A stretch of DNA of 64,000 nt from an uncultured Eudoraea sp. (GTDB lineage Bacteria; Bacteroidota; Bacteroidia; Flavobacteriales; Flavobacteriaceae): NCBI RefSeq assembly GCF_947490415.1, contig NZ_CANLGX010000001.1:868001-932000 (forward strand), written 5' to 3'. A program made the position numbers and the translations under genes. Positions 45,572-53,796 of the stretch are shown here, piece by piece; within the stretch, counting starts at the first letter, position 1; every line of letters starts with the position of its first letter. The notes beneath the pieces are model-generated. The model searched no databases. It was not told the origin of the DNA and was given only the letters and a program-made list of their open reading frames with translations.

Positions 45572-46516
45572 CTATTTTGTAGACAACATCCAGGCGTCTT
45601 GTGATTCTGAACGCTTTACTTTCTTTAGAAAGATTAGAGCTTCTTCCGGGTTTTCAAAGCTACCGTAGGTAACCTGGTGTAAGCCATAACTATTAACCCC
45701 TAGATAAGTTGCGTCATAACCTTTGTTGCGCAATTGTGTTACTTTCTTATCAGCATTTTCCTGAATCCTAAATGCTCCTGCAATTATGTGGTGATTACCC
45801 TTACTTTTCTTTGTTACATTTAGCTCAAGTTCAGGTAATTCAAGTGGCTTTGAGTTAAAGAATGTAGCTTCCTGAATATTTTTAGACACAAGGGTTTGTG
45901 CTTCCTCCAGAACGAGTTGTTTTTTGAGAAGAGTTTCGCCATAAAATCGGTAAGCTGTCATTCCCGTCGATAGGGCTAATAATAGTATAGCAGCATATTT
46001 CAAATAGGGCCTGAATGAAGTTCTTTCTCGTTGTTCGGGAGTTATAATAAAGGGAATCTTTTCTTCTAATTCGACTACTTGTTCTTTAAGCTTTTCACGG
46101 GTAACCCCCGGAGACACAAAGGACGAGAGACCATAAGAAGATGTAAGATAATTTACCTCATTTGAAGGTTGAAATTGTAATTTTCCTTCCCTGTTTAACC
46201 ATAATTCACCTATAGATGATATTTTTAACCTTTCTCCTGAATGTAATTGTTTTCTCCATGCTTTTGCAACATCAAGGGTTTGTTTCAACATTTCCTCATA
46301 TGACTTGTTTTCGGCATTGGCCATGTATGAAACCAGTAAACCATCATTTGAGGATAATTGTTCATTAAATGATATTCTTTTTGAAGGAGGGTAAAAGGTA
46401 TTGGTTGACTTTAGAAGTACGGCAGATTTCATTTGCGTAAGAAAGGCACCAAAATCAGGAACCACAACACAGTTGTAACGATATAAAAGTTGTTGAATGT
46501 AGTGCTCAATTCCCAT
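45572..46516 (-). CDS. HU (CCDC81-like) - TM - SPOR protein
   Basis: The 314-residue protein has three parts: an N-terminal HU-like domain (MGIEHYIQQLLYRYNCVVVPDFGAFLT) covering about residues 1-125, a transmembrane helix near 170-190 and a C-terminal SPOR domain (HHIIAGAFRIQENADKKVTQLRNKGYDATYL, about 237-312). The HU-like part would be cytoplasmic and the SPOR part periplasmic, so the protein could connect a nucleoid- or protein-binding domain to peptidoglycan at division sites. The family is common in Bacteroidetes; its role is not settled. It has a near-perfect promoter. Confidence 0.88.
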   Translation of the reverse strand: MGIEHYIQQLLYRYNCVVVPDFGAFLTQMKSAVLLKSTNTFYPPSKRISFNEQLSSNDGLLVSYMANAENKSYEEMLKQTLDVAKAWRKQLHSGERLKISSIGELWLNREGKLQFQPSNEVNYLTSSYGLSSFVSPGVTREKLKEQVVELEEKIPFIITPEQRERTSFRPYLKYAAILLLALSTGMTAYRFYGETLLKKQLVLEEAQTLVSKNIQEATFFNSKPLELPELELNVTKKSKGNHHIIAGAFRIQENADKKVTQLRNKGYDATYLGVNSYGLHQVTYGSFENPEEALIFLKKVKRSESQDAWMLSTK

Positions 46517-46521
46517 AAATA

Positions 46522-46552
46522 CAAAGATGAAGAAAAATTTGAGGGCTTCAAA
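46522..46552 (-). promoter_or_regulatory. Promoter of the HU-SPOR gene
   Basis: The minus strand reads TTTG (46552-46549), exactly 19 bp, then CATCTTTG (46529-46522), one base off TAnnTTTG. The ATG at 46516 follows after 5 nt, so the mRNA is close to leaderless. Confidence 0.65.
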
Positions 46553-46621
46553 CTAGAGAAGAGAACTTTTTATTAACATAATATTTTGTGTAATTTGTGA
46601 ATAACTAAATATATTTTATAA

Positions 46622-47725
46622 ATGACTAAGGATGAGTTAATTGCAGTTCTTAGGTTGCAAAATATCCCTCACATTGGTGATATAACAGCTAAAAAGCTGA
46701 TAGCTCACTGTGGCGGTCCAATGGCAGTTTTTACGGATAAAAGGAAGCATTTAGAAAAAATTGGTGGAATTGGATCTGCGGTCATAAGCGGCCTGCAAAA
46801 CAGAAAACACCTTCTTGCTGCTGAAGCAGAATATGAATTTATTCTTAAAAATGGAATATCCTATTCATACTTTATGGATCCTAATTATCCTGCTTATCTG
46901 AAACATTGTTTAGATGGCCCTATTTTACTTTTTAAAAAGGGCAACATTAAACTTGAGGATAAAAAAGTGATCAGTATAGTGGGTACCCGCAATAGCACTG
47001 GTTATGGCAGGGCTTTCTGTGAAAAATTCATTGAAGATATTGCGCCTTTAGATCCTGTTATAATAAGTGGCTTTGCATATGGGATTGATATTTGTGCACA
47101 AAAGGCAGCTTTAAAAATGGGTCTTCAGACCGTAGCTTGTGTGGCGCATGGATTAAATCAAATATATCCAAAAGCACACCTTAAATATGTTGATGAAATT
47201 GATAAAAACGGAGGCTTTTTAACTGAATTCTGGAGTACAAGTAACCCCGATCGGGAAAATTTTCTAAAAAGGAATAGAATAATTGCAGGGATAAGTGAAG
47301 CGACAATTGTAATAGAATCTGCAGAAAAGGGAGGTAGTCTGGTAACGGCAGATATGGCTAATAGCTATAATAGGGATGTGTTTGCCGTACCTGGGCGGGT
47401 AAAAGATAAATATAGTTTAGGCTGTAATAATCTAATTAAGAGCCAAAAGGCTCATATGATTACCTCTGCTGCAGATCTGATCTATTTAATGGATTGGCAA
47501 TTGGAAGAACATAAAACTGTCGCCGTACAAAAACAACTTTTTGTTGAATTGGATGAGAATGAGAAAACAATCTACACTTTTCTGCAGAAAACAGGGAGAC
47601 AATTGGTGGACCAAATTGCTTTGGAATGCCAATTACCTGTATTTAAAACGGTGTCCAGTCTTTTGACCATGGAAATGAAAGGAATGATACGTCCTTTACC
47701 TGGGAAACAGTATGAAGCTATATAG
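46622..47725 (+). CDS. dprA: DNA-processing protein DprA
   Basis: DprA protects incoming single-stranded DNA and loads RecA during natural transformation. The 367-residue protein has an N-terminal helix-hairpin-helix region (about 1-65), a Rossmann-like core with ISIVGTRNSTGYGRAFCEKF, IISGFAYGIDICAQKAAL, FPLGLNQIYP-like VAHGLNQIYPKAH, FLKRNRIIAGISEATIVIESAEKGGSLVTADMAN, and a C-terminal winged-helix part (about 300-365). The family assignment is firm. Confidence 0.96.
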   Translation: MTKDELIAVLRLQNIPHIGDITAKKLIAHCGGPMAVFTDKRKHLEKIGGIGSAVISGLQNRKHLLAAEAEYEFILKNGISYSYFMDPNYPAYLKHCLDGPILLFKKGNIKLEDKKVISIVGTRNSTGYGRAFCEKFIEDIAPLDPVIISGFAYGIDICAQKAALKMGLQTVACVAHGLNQIYPKAHLKYVDEIDKNGGFLTEFWSTSNPDRENFLKRNRIIAGISEATIVIESAEKGGSLVTADMANSYNRDVFAVPGRVKDKYSLGCNNLIKSQKAHMITSAADLIYLMDWQLEEHKTVAVQKQLFVELDENEKTIYTFLQKTGRQLVDQIALECQLPVFKTVSSLLTMEMKGMIRPLPGKQYEAI

Positions 47726-47885
47726 TTTAAATCAGACCAGGTAGTTTGTTTGTTTTTAATTTAAGATGATAAAACAATCTATTTAGGGTGTTCATCGATA
47801 AAATACACTAATAAAACTGCAGACTAACTTTTGATCTTTTCAGTAAAAAGTTTAATTACAAACCGGGTAGTTGGTTAACAAAAAT

Positions 47886-48854
47886 CTAGTACCCTACTTT
47901 ATTCCTAACTCTTTCGAGCACTGAATCGGCCACTTTTTTAGCTTTTTCTGCACCAATTGATAGTGCATCGTCAACCTCATTTAGATGATTCATATAATAA
48001 TTGAATTTATCTCGTGGGGATTTAAACTTTTCAAGGATTAATTCATACAAAGCTTGTTTGGCATGCCCATAGCCATAATTTCCATTTAAGTAATTTGACC
48101 GCATTTCAGCAATCTGAGAATCAGAAGCTAAAATTCGGTATAATGAAAAAGTGGTATCCGCCTCGGGGTCTTTGGGATCTTCAAGAGATTTACTGTCCGT
48201 AACGATACTCATCACCTGTTTACGCAGTTTTTTATCCGGCTGAAAAATATCTATAAGATTGCCCTTACTTTTGCTCATTTTCGCCCCATCTGTGCCAGGA
48301 ATGTACATGGTATCTTTTTGGACCTGCGCTTCAGGCATTACAAAAGTTTCACCCATTTGTGACTGGAAACGGGATGCAACATCTCGTGTCATTTCGATAT
48401 GTTGCAACTGATCTTTACCAACCGGAACAATATTAGCATCATATAACAATATATCTGCAGCCATTAGCATGGGATATGTGAATAGCCCCGCATTAACATC
48501 TTCTAACCTGTCTGCTTTGTCTTTGAATGAATGGGCCAGGGTTAGTCGTTGATAAGGATAAAAACAGCTTAAATACCACGCCAGTTGCGTTACTTGCGGA
48601 ACATCGCTCTGTCTGTAAAACACCGTGCTTTCTATATCAAGCCCGAAAGCTAACCAAGTGGCAGCAGTTGCATAGGTGTTATGTCTCAGCTCTTCACCAT
48701 TTTTTATTTGGGTAAGGGAATGCATATCGGCAATAAACAGGAAAGAATCATTTTCACGATCTTTTGCCATATTGATTGCAGGTATGATCGCTCCCAGGAT
48801 ATTTCCGAGGTGTGGGGTTCCTGTACTTTGTATGCCGGTTAATATTCTTGCCAT
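47886..48854 (-). CDS. trpS: Tryptophanyl-tRNA synthetase
   Basis: The 322-residue class I synthetase starts MARILTGIQSTGTPHLGNILGAI with the HIGH-like motif PHLGN, and contains the KMSKS motif in DGAKMSKSKGNLIDIF. LFIADMHSLT and DILLYDANIVPVGKDQLQHIEMTRD are typical. No T-box or attenuator was found upstream. The -7 box at 48874-48881 is on the minus strand. Confidence 0.97.
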   Translation of the reverse strand: MARILTGIQSTGTPHLGNILGAIIPAINMAKDRENDSFLFIADMHSLTQIKNGEELRHNTYATAATWLAFGLDIESTVFYRQSDVPQVTQLAWYLSCFYPYQRLTLAHSFKDKADRLEDVNAGLFTYPMLMAADILLYDANIVPVGKDQLQHIEMTRDVASRFQSQMGETFVMPEAQVQKDTMYIPGTDGAKMSKSKGNLIDIFQPDKKLRKQVMSIVTDSKSLEDPKDPEADTTFSLYRILASDSQIAEMRSNYLNGNYGYGHAKQALYELILEKFKSPRDKFNYYMNHLNEVDDALSIGAEKAKKVADSVLERVRNKVGY

Positions 48855-48873
48855 TTATTTTATATTTCAGAGG

Positions 48874-48881
48874 CAAAAGTA
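48874..48881 (-). promoter_or_regulatory. -7 box of trpS
   Basis: The minus strand reads TACTTTTG, an exact TAnnTTTG match, 20 nt before the trpS ATG at 48854. Confidence 0.5.
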
Positions 48882-48911
48882 AAAGAAATACGATTACCCT
48901 GCTAAAATTGT

Positions 48912-48919
48912 TATTTTTG
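48912..48919 (+). promoter_or_regulatory. -7 box of the acyltransferase gene
   Basis: TATTTTTG ends 4 nt before the ATG at 48924, so transcription is expected within a base or two of the start codon: a leaderless mRNA. Confidence 0.5.
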
Positions 48920-48923
48920 ATTT

Positions 48924-49676
48924 ATGCGCTTACCTCTGGAAAAATTAGGTCACGTTCTCTATCGTATTTGGTTTTATATCCTTGTGAGTCTTCCTATTTT
49001 TATTTTTTTCCCCTTTCTTCTCTTAACAACCCTTTCAGACAGGACTTATCGGCAATTTTTTTGGCTGGCACGAAATTTATGGGCAAATATTATTATTTAC
49101 GGGATGTTTTGTTTTCCAAAAATATCTTACGAGCAAAAGTTGGTGAAGGGTCAAAGCTATATGTTGGTTGCAAATCATACCAGTATGCTTGATATTATGA
49201 TGATGTTAAAAACAAGTAAGAACCCCTTTGTCTTTGTAGGTAAGAAAGAGTTGGTTAATATTCCTGTTTTTGGATTTTTTTATAAACGTGTCTGCATTCT
49301 TGTCGACAGAGAAGACAGTCGAAGCAGGACGGCTGTATATAGAAGAGCACAGAAAAGATTAAATCAGGGCCTTAGTATTTGTATTTTTCCGGAAGGTGGC
49401 GTACCCGAGGAGGACGTAATACTTGATGAATTTAAGGATGGGGCCTTTAAAATGGCAATAGCACATAATATTCCTGTAGTTCCAATTACCTTTTATGACA
49501 ACAAAAGCCGTTTTCCGTTTACATTATTCAGCGGAAGCCCGGGTATTGCAAGAGTAAAGGTTCATTCCTTTTTCAAAACAAAAGAACTAATGGAAAATGA
49601 AAAATCGGAATTACGTGAACAAGTAAGAACCATTATTTTAAAAGAGCTTCAAAATAGGCCTCTTAATCGGAATTAA
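48924..49676 (+). CDS. plsC: 1-acyl-sn-glycerol-3-phosphate acyltransferase
   Basis: PlsC acylates lysophosphatidate to phosphatidate at the inner membrane. The 250-residue protein has an N-terminal hydrophobic segment (about 13-37), the HX4D motif in VANHTSMLDIMMM (about 85-97), and IFPEGGVPEEDV for substrate binding. It is divergent from trpS, with 69 nt between starts. Some bacteria have several PlsC paralogues, so the exact acyl acceptor is not certain. Confidence 0.92.
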   Translation: MRLPLEKLGHVLYRIWFYILVSLPIFIFFPFLLLTTLSDRTYRQFFWLARNLWANIIIYGMFCFPKISYEQKLVKGQSYMLVANHTSMLDIMMMLKTSKNPFVFVGKKELVNIPVFGFFYKRVCILVDREDSRSRTAVYRRAQKRLNQGLSICIFPEGGVPEEDVILDEFKDGAFKMAIAHNIPVVPITFYDNKSRFPFTLFSGSPGIARVKVHSFFKTKELMENEKSELREQVRTIILKELQNRPLNRN

Positions 49677-49684
49677 AGGATCAC

Positions 49685-49723
49685 TAATATAATATACTAA
49701 ATGGTATAAAATATATTATATAA
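49685..49723. repeat. AT-only inverted repeat between convergent genes
   Basis: TATAATATA-type arms (about 49687-49696 and 49712-49721) can pair over roughly ten A-T pairs with a loop of about 15 nt. It lies between the convergent ends of plsC and the beta-barrel gene and may be a weak bidirectional terminator. Confidence 0.3.
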
Positions 49724-49793
49724 TTATGCCTGCTATTGAAGTAATAATGCCATTTTAATCAGGGCATAATAAAACATTAAATTTTCAGAGACA

Positions 49794-51344
49794 CTAAAAT
49801 TTAAAATTTAAACCGGTATAGACTCCTATTGAGTAAGGTTGAAAATTACCAGATGTTTCGCTAAATGTGTTTAATTGGTATTTGAACATAGGTTCCAGGT
49901 TAAATTGCAGGGTTGGAGAAAACTTATAATTTAGACCAAAACCAATATTTGTACTTAAATTCACATCATTAATATTATTGGCCTCCCCCATCTCTACAGT
50001 GTTTCCATTTGCCTCAAGAACGACTGAATTATCTACCAGAAAAAGCGAGCTCAATCCGCCTATAACGTTTATTCCAAATTTTCGGTCAAGCAGGGCATAA
50101 TTTATTTCTAAGGGTAATTCCAAATAACCAAAATCTTGAATCATTCTGCCGTCACGGGCAGGGCTTTGAGCCGTAAATTCCATACTGCTTGCCTGTTCTG
50201 AAAGTTTACTGTCTTCCATATTCCTGACAACTAAATTTTTTGAAGTAGGCACATAATTTATATTATCAATTTGATCACTAGTGGATGCGGTAAGTGAAGC
50301 TGAAAAAGATATTTCATTTGTATCATAACCATAATCTACTTTGTGGAGCCCTGAGCGGATACTCAATTTTTTACTAATATCATACGAAACCATCAATCCG
50401 AAACTTAGATTAACGTTACCACTTTTCGAATTCGACACAAAATTTGAATGTATTGGCGAGCCATTCCCAAAAGAATTAAAATAAACCGGTGCAATACTGG
50501 GCCCTACAGACCATTTATTACTATTACTTTGGGCCACTTCAGTTTCCTGCGATTTCTCAATTTCTTCAAAAATAGACCTCTTACCCATACCAGACTTCTG
50601 ATCTTCCTCCTCTTTTTCCTCACTCAAATTACTTACTCCATTGGCGATGGCGGTTTCTTTTAGAGGAGTATCTTTTTGGAGATTATTCTTAGAAATATTA
50701 TTCTCGCTATCTATAACCCCAGGGTCTTTGACAGTAGTATTGATATTGGCGGCAATTTCAGTATTCCGCTCTTCCTTCATTATTTTGGCATCTACATCTT
50801 TCCTAATCTCACTGGGGGTATATTCTGAACGAACAGAGGTAATAGCGGTTTCAGGGTCTGGAGTTGTAGAATTATTGGTATTTTGTTCTGTTTTTGAATT
50901 GGTTTTCTCAGATGACGTAACAATGGTGGTCTCAATATCTTGTAATTCATTTGCTGGACGATTAACATCACTGACAGGAATTGGATTTGCCGTATCTTTT
51001 TTTGCATCGGAAGAGTTTACCACACTATTCCCATCTTCCTTGTTGTCTGCCGGCAAAATATTTTCAACATCATTTATCCTTGAATTATCCAAAGAAGGGG
51101 CACTTTCAACATCTGTAATTATTTGATTCGTATTTTGATCGCTTTCAAAAGGAATAAAAATGGATAACAATATGGCTAAAATTGCCGCTACCCCCCCTAA
51201 TTTCCACCAAATAGGAATAATTGGGCGAGACTTTTTCTTTTTATCCAGGGAGGTCGAAATTGCCTTCCAAACCCTTTCGTCCGGAACCTCGTTGAAGTTT
51301 TTCAACTTCTCCTGGTATAATTTATCAATATTTTCTTTTTTCAT
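49794..51344 (-). CDS. Membrane-anchored outer-membrane beta-barrel protein
   Basis: This 516-residue protein has a short cytoplasmic N-terminus (MKKENIDKLYQEKLKNFNEVPDERVWKAI), a single transmembrane segment (about 48-66), a long Ser/Thr/Asn-rich disordered region (about 70-270) and a C-terminal outer-membrane-barrel-like domain (about 280-516) with alternating aromatic residues ending KFSPTLQFNLEPMFKYQL...GLNFKF. The N-terminus resembles an anti-sigma factor and it lies 11 nt after the ECF sigma gene. The mixture of inner-membrane anchor and barrel in one chain is common in Bacteroidetes but unexplained. Function in sensing is an inference. Confidence 0.75.
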   Translation of the reverse strand: MKKENIDKLYQEKLKNFNEVPDERVWKAISTSLDKKKKSRPIIPIWWKLGGVAAILAILLSIFIPFESDQNTNQIITDVESAPSLDNSRINDVENILPADNKEDGNSVVNSSDAKKDTANPIPVSDVNRPANELQDIETTIVTSSEKTNSKTEQNTNNSTTPDPETAITSVRSEYTPSEIRKDVDAKIMKEERNTEIAANINTTVKDPGVIDSENNISKNNLQKDTPLKETAIANGVSNLSEEKEEEDQKSGMGKRSIFEEIEKSQETEVAQSNSNKWSVGPSIAPVYFNSFGNGSPIHSNFVSNSKSGNVNLSFGLMVSYDISKKLSIRSGLHKVDYGYDTNEISFSASLTASTSDQIDNINYVPTSKNLVVRNMEDSKLSEQASSMEFTAQSPARDGRMIQDFGYLELPLEINYALLDRKFGINVIGGLSSLFLVDNSVVLEANGNTVEMGEANNINDVNLSTNIGFGLNYKFSPTLQFNLEPMFKYQLNTFSETSGNFQPYSIGVYTGLNFKF

Positions 51345-51355
51345 GGCTTAGGTAA

Positions 51356-51886
51356 TTAAGCAATATTTATGTTTTCTTTCTTTATTCGTTCTTTTAAAAT
51401 CATTCTGGCCCTGGCTAGATTTGATTTTGATGTGCCTTCTGATGTACCTAATTGTTCGCTTATCTCTTTATGTGTAAACCCATCAAGAACGTACATATTA
51501 AAGGTGAGTCTGTATTTATTAGGAAGTTCCTGTATATAACTCAAGAGGGTGGGGAGTTCAATATCCAAATATTCTGAATGAATCTCGGGTTCTTCAGTTA
51601 CATTATCTGTTACTACTTTCAGATATTCTTCTTTTCTATATTTCTGAAGTACCGTATTAACGGTAATCCGTTTAATCCAACCTTCAAAAGAGCCTTTAAA
51701 CTTATATTGACCAATCTTATCATATATGGTCATAAAGCTATCGTGAAGATTATCTTCGGCCTCCGTTTTATTGCGCGAATATTTTAAGCAGATACCGAAC
51801 AATATTTTTGCATAATTTCTATACAATTGTTCCTGCGCTTTTCTATCTCCTCTTTTACAATTATGTATGAGTTCTTCCAGACTCAA
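51356..51886 (-). CDS. ECF-type RNA polymerase sigma factor
   Basis: The 176-residue protein has sigma region 2 (EQLYRNYAKILFGICLKYSRNKTEAEDNLHDSFMTIYDKIGQYKF) and region 4 (ELPNKYRLTFNMYVLDGFTHKEISEQLGTSEGTSKSNLARARMIL). The likely start codon is TTG at 51886, since no ATG is close. It directs transcription of a small set of genes and is probably held by a membrane partner, the product of the gene that follows at 49794. Confidence 0.92.
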   Translation of the reverse strand: MSLEELIHNCKRGDRKAQEQLYRNYAKILFGICLKYSRNKTEAEDNLHDSFMTIYDKIGQYKFKGSFEGWIKRITVNTVLQKYRKEEYLKVVTDNVTEEPEIHSEYLDIELPTLLSYIQELPNKYRLTFNMYVLDGFTHKEISEQLGTSEGTSKSNLARARMILKERIKKENINIA

Positions 51887-51921
51887 AATATTGGTTAGAT
51901 TAACAGACCTAAAATAGTGGA

Positions 51922-52344
51922 TTATTGGTTTACAGGAACTTCAATTTCCAAATATTCCTGCTCGCCGTTTTCATCTTCTCCTGTCCAGAACCTAAAGAGG
52001 TAGGTATCTGTATAAAGACAGATAAAGTTAAATGAACCTTCTACTTCGGCCATTCCATCTACACATTCGGGATCATCAAACTGTGATCCTATAGGAACTA
52101 CATTTCTTGTTGTTTCTGCAATGGGACTTACGTCAAAACCTTCAAAAGAGACACATCCATTAGGCAACAGATAAGTTACATTAATTTGATAGGTCTCATG
52201 CAAACTGAATGATTCTGGTAATTCAGCACTTACAACTTGTAGTGGAACAAAATAATAATTCGGTTGATCATCGCTCAAACTACAAGAAGATAAAACAAAT
52301 GCGAATAATACGAAAAATAGGGAAACTACTCTTTTCATAATCAT
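51922..52344 (-). CDS. Small lipoprotein of unknown function
   Basis: A 140-residue protein with a lipoprotein signal (VVSLFFVLFAFVLSSCSLSDD); the mature part starts at the Cys near residue 20. The rest looks like an Ig-like strand-rich domain with two pairs of cysteines. The start may be ATG 52344 or ATG 52338. It lies between the sigma factor and recA on the same strand. No function is recognised. Confidence 0.7.
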   Translation of the reverse strand: MIMKRVVSLFFVLFAFVLSSCSLSDDQPNYYFVPLQVVSAELPESFSLHETYQINVTYLLPNGCVSFEGFDVSPIAETTRNVVPIGSQFDDPECVDGMAEVEGSFNFICLYTDTYLFRFWTGEDENGEQEYLEIEVPVNQ

Positions 52345-52435
52345 CTATTAAAATCTTTAGTATAAGATGATAAGATCAGGTAATGGTTGCTTAAAAAACC
52401 TGGGAATAGAGAAAATGAGCTATTTTAAATTAAGC

Positions 52436-53437
52436 TTATACGGCACTTATTGCTTCTTTTATTTTGCCTTCTAATTCTTCCAGTAGTTCAGGATTATCTT
52501 GCAAAAGCGATTTTACTGCATCTCTTCCCTGCCCGAGCTTTGTGTCTCCGTAACTAAACCAGGATCCACTTTTTTTGATAATTTCATATTGTACTCCGAG
52601 ATCGAGAATTTCACCCACTTTGGATATTCCTTCACCGTACATTATATCAAATTCTGCAGTTTTAAAAGGGGAAGCTACCTTATTTTTGACAACTTTCACC
52701 CTCGTTTTATTACCCAGGACAGCACCTTCAGTATCTTTTATTTGTGTAGATCTGCGAATATCCAACCTAACGGAAGCATAAAACTTCAGCGCGTTACCAC
52801 CCGTAGTGGTTTCAGGATTTCCAAACATAACACCTATTTTCTCCCTTAACTGATTAATAAAGATTACAGTACAGTGTGTTTTACTTATAGAACCGGTTAA
52901 TTTTCGAAGTGCCTGTGACATTAATCTGGCATGTAAACCCATTTTAGAGTCTCCCATCTCACCTTCAATTTCACTTTTTGGAGTTAATGCCGCCACCGAA
53001 TCTATAATCACTATATCTATTGCGCCCGACCGAATTAGGTTATCTGTAATTTCTAATGCCTGTTCCCCATGATCAGGTTGTGATATAATTAGGTTGTCAA
53101 TATCGACTCCTAAATTTTTTGCGTAAAACCTGTCAAATGCATGCTCTGCATCAATAAACGCAGCTATACCACCATTTTTTTGAGCCTCGGCTATGGCATG
53201 TAAAGTGAGCGTGGTTTTTCCGGAAGATTCCGGGCCGTATATTTCAATAACTCTTCCGCGAGGATAACCACCTACACCCAAGGCAATATCCAAGCCAAGA
53301 GAACCTGAAGGGATAACTTCTACATCCTCAACAACATAGTCCCCCATTTTCATGACGGCACCCTTACCATAGGTTTTGTCCAATTTATCCAGTGTTAGTT
53401 TTAATGCCTTAAGTTTCGCCTCTTTATCGTTAGCCAT
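52436..53437 (-). CDS. recA: Recombinase RecA
   Basis: The 333-residue protein has the Walker A motif [10 protein letters not shown], the segment [21 protein letters not shown], the DNA-binding loop 2 [36 protein letters not shown], and the C-terminal domain. RecA catalyses strand exchange and activates SOS proteins. No recognisable SOS box precedes it. It is normal in length. Confidence 0.98.
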   Translation of the reverse strand: MANDKEAKLKALKLTLDKLDKTYGKGAVMKMGDYVVEDVEVIPSGSLGLDIALGVGGYPRGRVIEIYGPESSGKTTLTLHAIAEAQKNGGIAAFIDAEHAFDRFYAKNLGVDIDNLIISQPDHGEQALEITDNLIRSGAIDIVIIDSVAALTPKSEIEGEMGDSKMGLHARLMSQALRKLTGSISKTHCTVIFINQLREKIGVMFGNPETTTGGNALKFYASVRLDIRRSTQIKDTEGAVLGNKTRVKVVKNKVASPFKTAEFDIMYGEGISKVGEILDLGVQYEIIKKSGSWFSYGDTKLGQGRDAVKSLLQDNPELLEELEGKIKEAISAV

Positions 53438-53494
53438 GTGTATTTTTCTATAAAATTAGGAACGCTAAATTACCATTTCTTTTTTCATATAACA

Positions 53495-53662
53495 ATGTCA
53501 AAAGCAACCTTTTTAGTATTCCTGCATCTCCCTGATAAGTGTTCGTATTTAAACACAAAATATTCCAAGTGTCCGAGGAAATTTGGACAACGGAGACCAC
53601 ATCCTTTCAGGTTGATCTATGAAAAAGAAAATTACCAGGGAGTGGTCCTTAAAGGGTCTTGA
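53495..53662 (+). CDS. Possible small protein of 55 residues (uncertain)
   Basis: ATG 53495 opens a 55-codon frame with three cysteines and many basic residues (KCPRKFGQRRPHPFRLIYEKEN). Its stop codon TGA lies within the stem of a strong terminator, and no Bacteroidetes-type promoter or ribosome binding site is clear. It may be a real small protein, or chance coding in a small RNA. Nothing recognisable. Confidence 0.3.
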   Translation: MSKATFLVFLHLPDKCSYLNTKYSKCPRKFGQRRPHPFRLIYEKENYQGVVLKGS

Positions 53663-53683
53663 ACTATCAAGACTCTTTTTTTT
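53652..53683 (+). terminator. Rho-independent terminator between recA and trhO
   Basis: AAGGGTCTTGA (53652-53662) pairs with TCAAGACTCTT (53667-53677), eleven pairs with one G-U, loop ACTA, followed by a T-run. Its orientation ends a plus-strand transcript, although no established gene lies upstream on that strand. Confidence 0.75.
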
Positions 53684-53728
53684 GTAATGGGCAAAAGGAG
53701 GATACTAGATGGGATTATAAGTTTTCTC

Positions 53729-53758
53729 TTGTGCTATTACGGAATATGTTTAATTTTG
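53729..53758 (+). promoter_or_regulatory. Promoter of trhO
   Basis: TTG (53729-53731), exactly 19 bp, then TAATTTTG (53751-53758): full agreement with the Bacteroidetes consensus. Transcription would begin near 53765, giving a leader of about 30 nt. Confidence 0.7.
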
Positions 53759-53796
53759 TAATCTATTGAATTCTTAAACTTAATAATTAGTATAGT

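Larger units (their letters stand above)
53438..53796. other. Spacer between recA and trhO, with a possible small transcript
   Basis: The left part has a small open frame (53495-53662) that runs into a strong plus-strand hairpin terminator (53652-53683). A promoter for trhO follows at 53729-53758. No known RNA family was recognised. Confidence 0.5.

Noticed and set aside
47726-47885. Possible regulatory element between dprA and trpS (two similar GGTAGTT words)
   Set aside because: The words are too short and the genes are convergent here, so nothing needs regulating from this spacer.
48855-48923. T-box or attenuator for trpS
   Set aside because: The leader is too short and has no specifier loop or terminator/antiterminator pair.
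50641-51126. 161-codon ORF opposite the beta-barrel gene
   Set aside because: Antisense of the Ser/Thr-rich low-complexity linker, which tends to leave other frames open.
52499-52849. 116-codon ORF opposite recA
   Set aside because: Shadow of recA, with no supporting signals.
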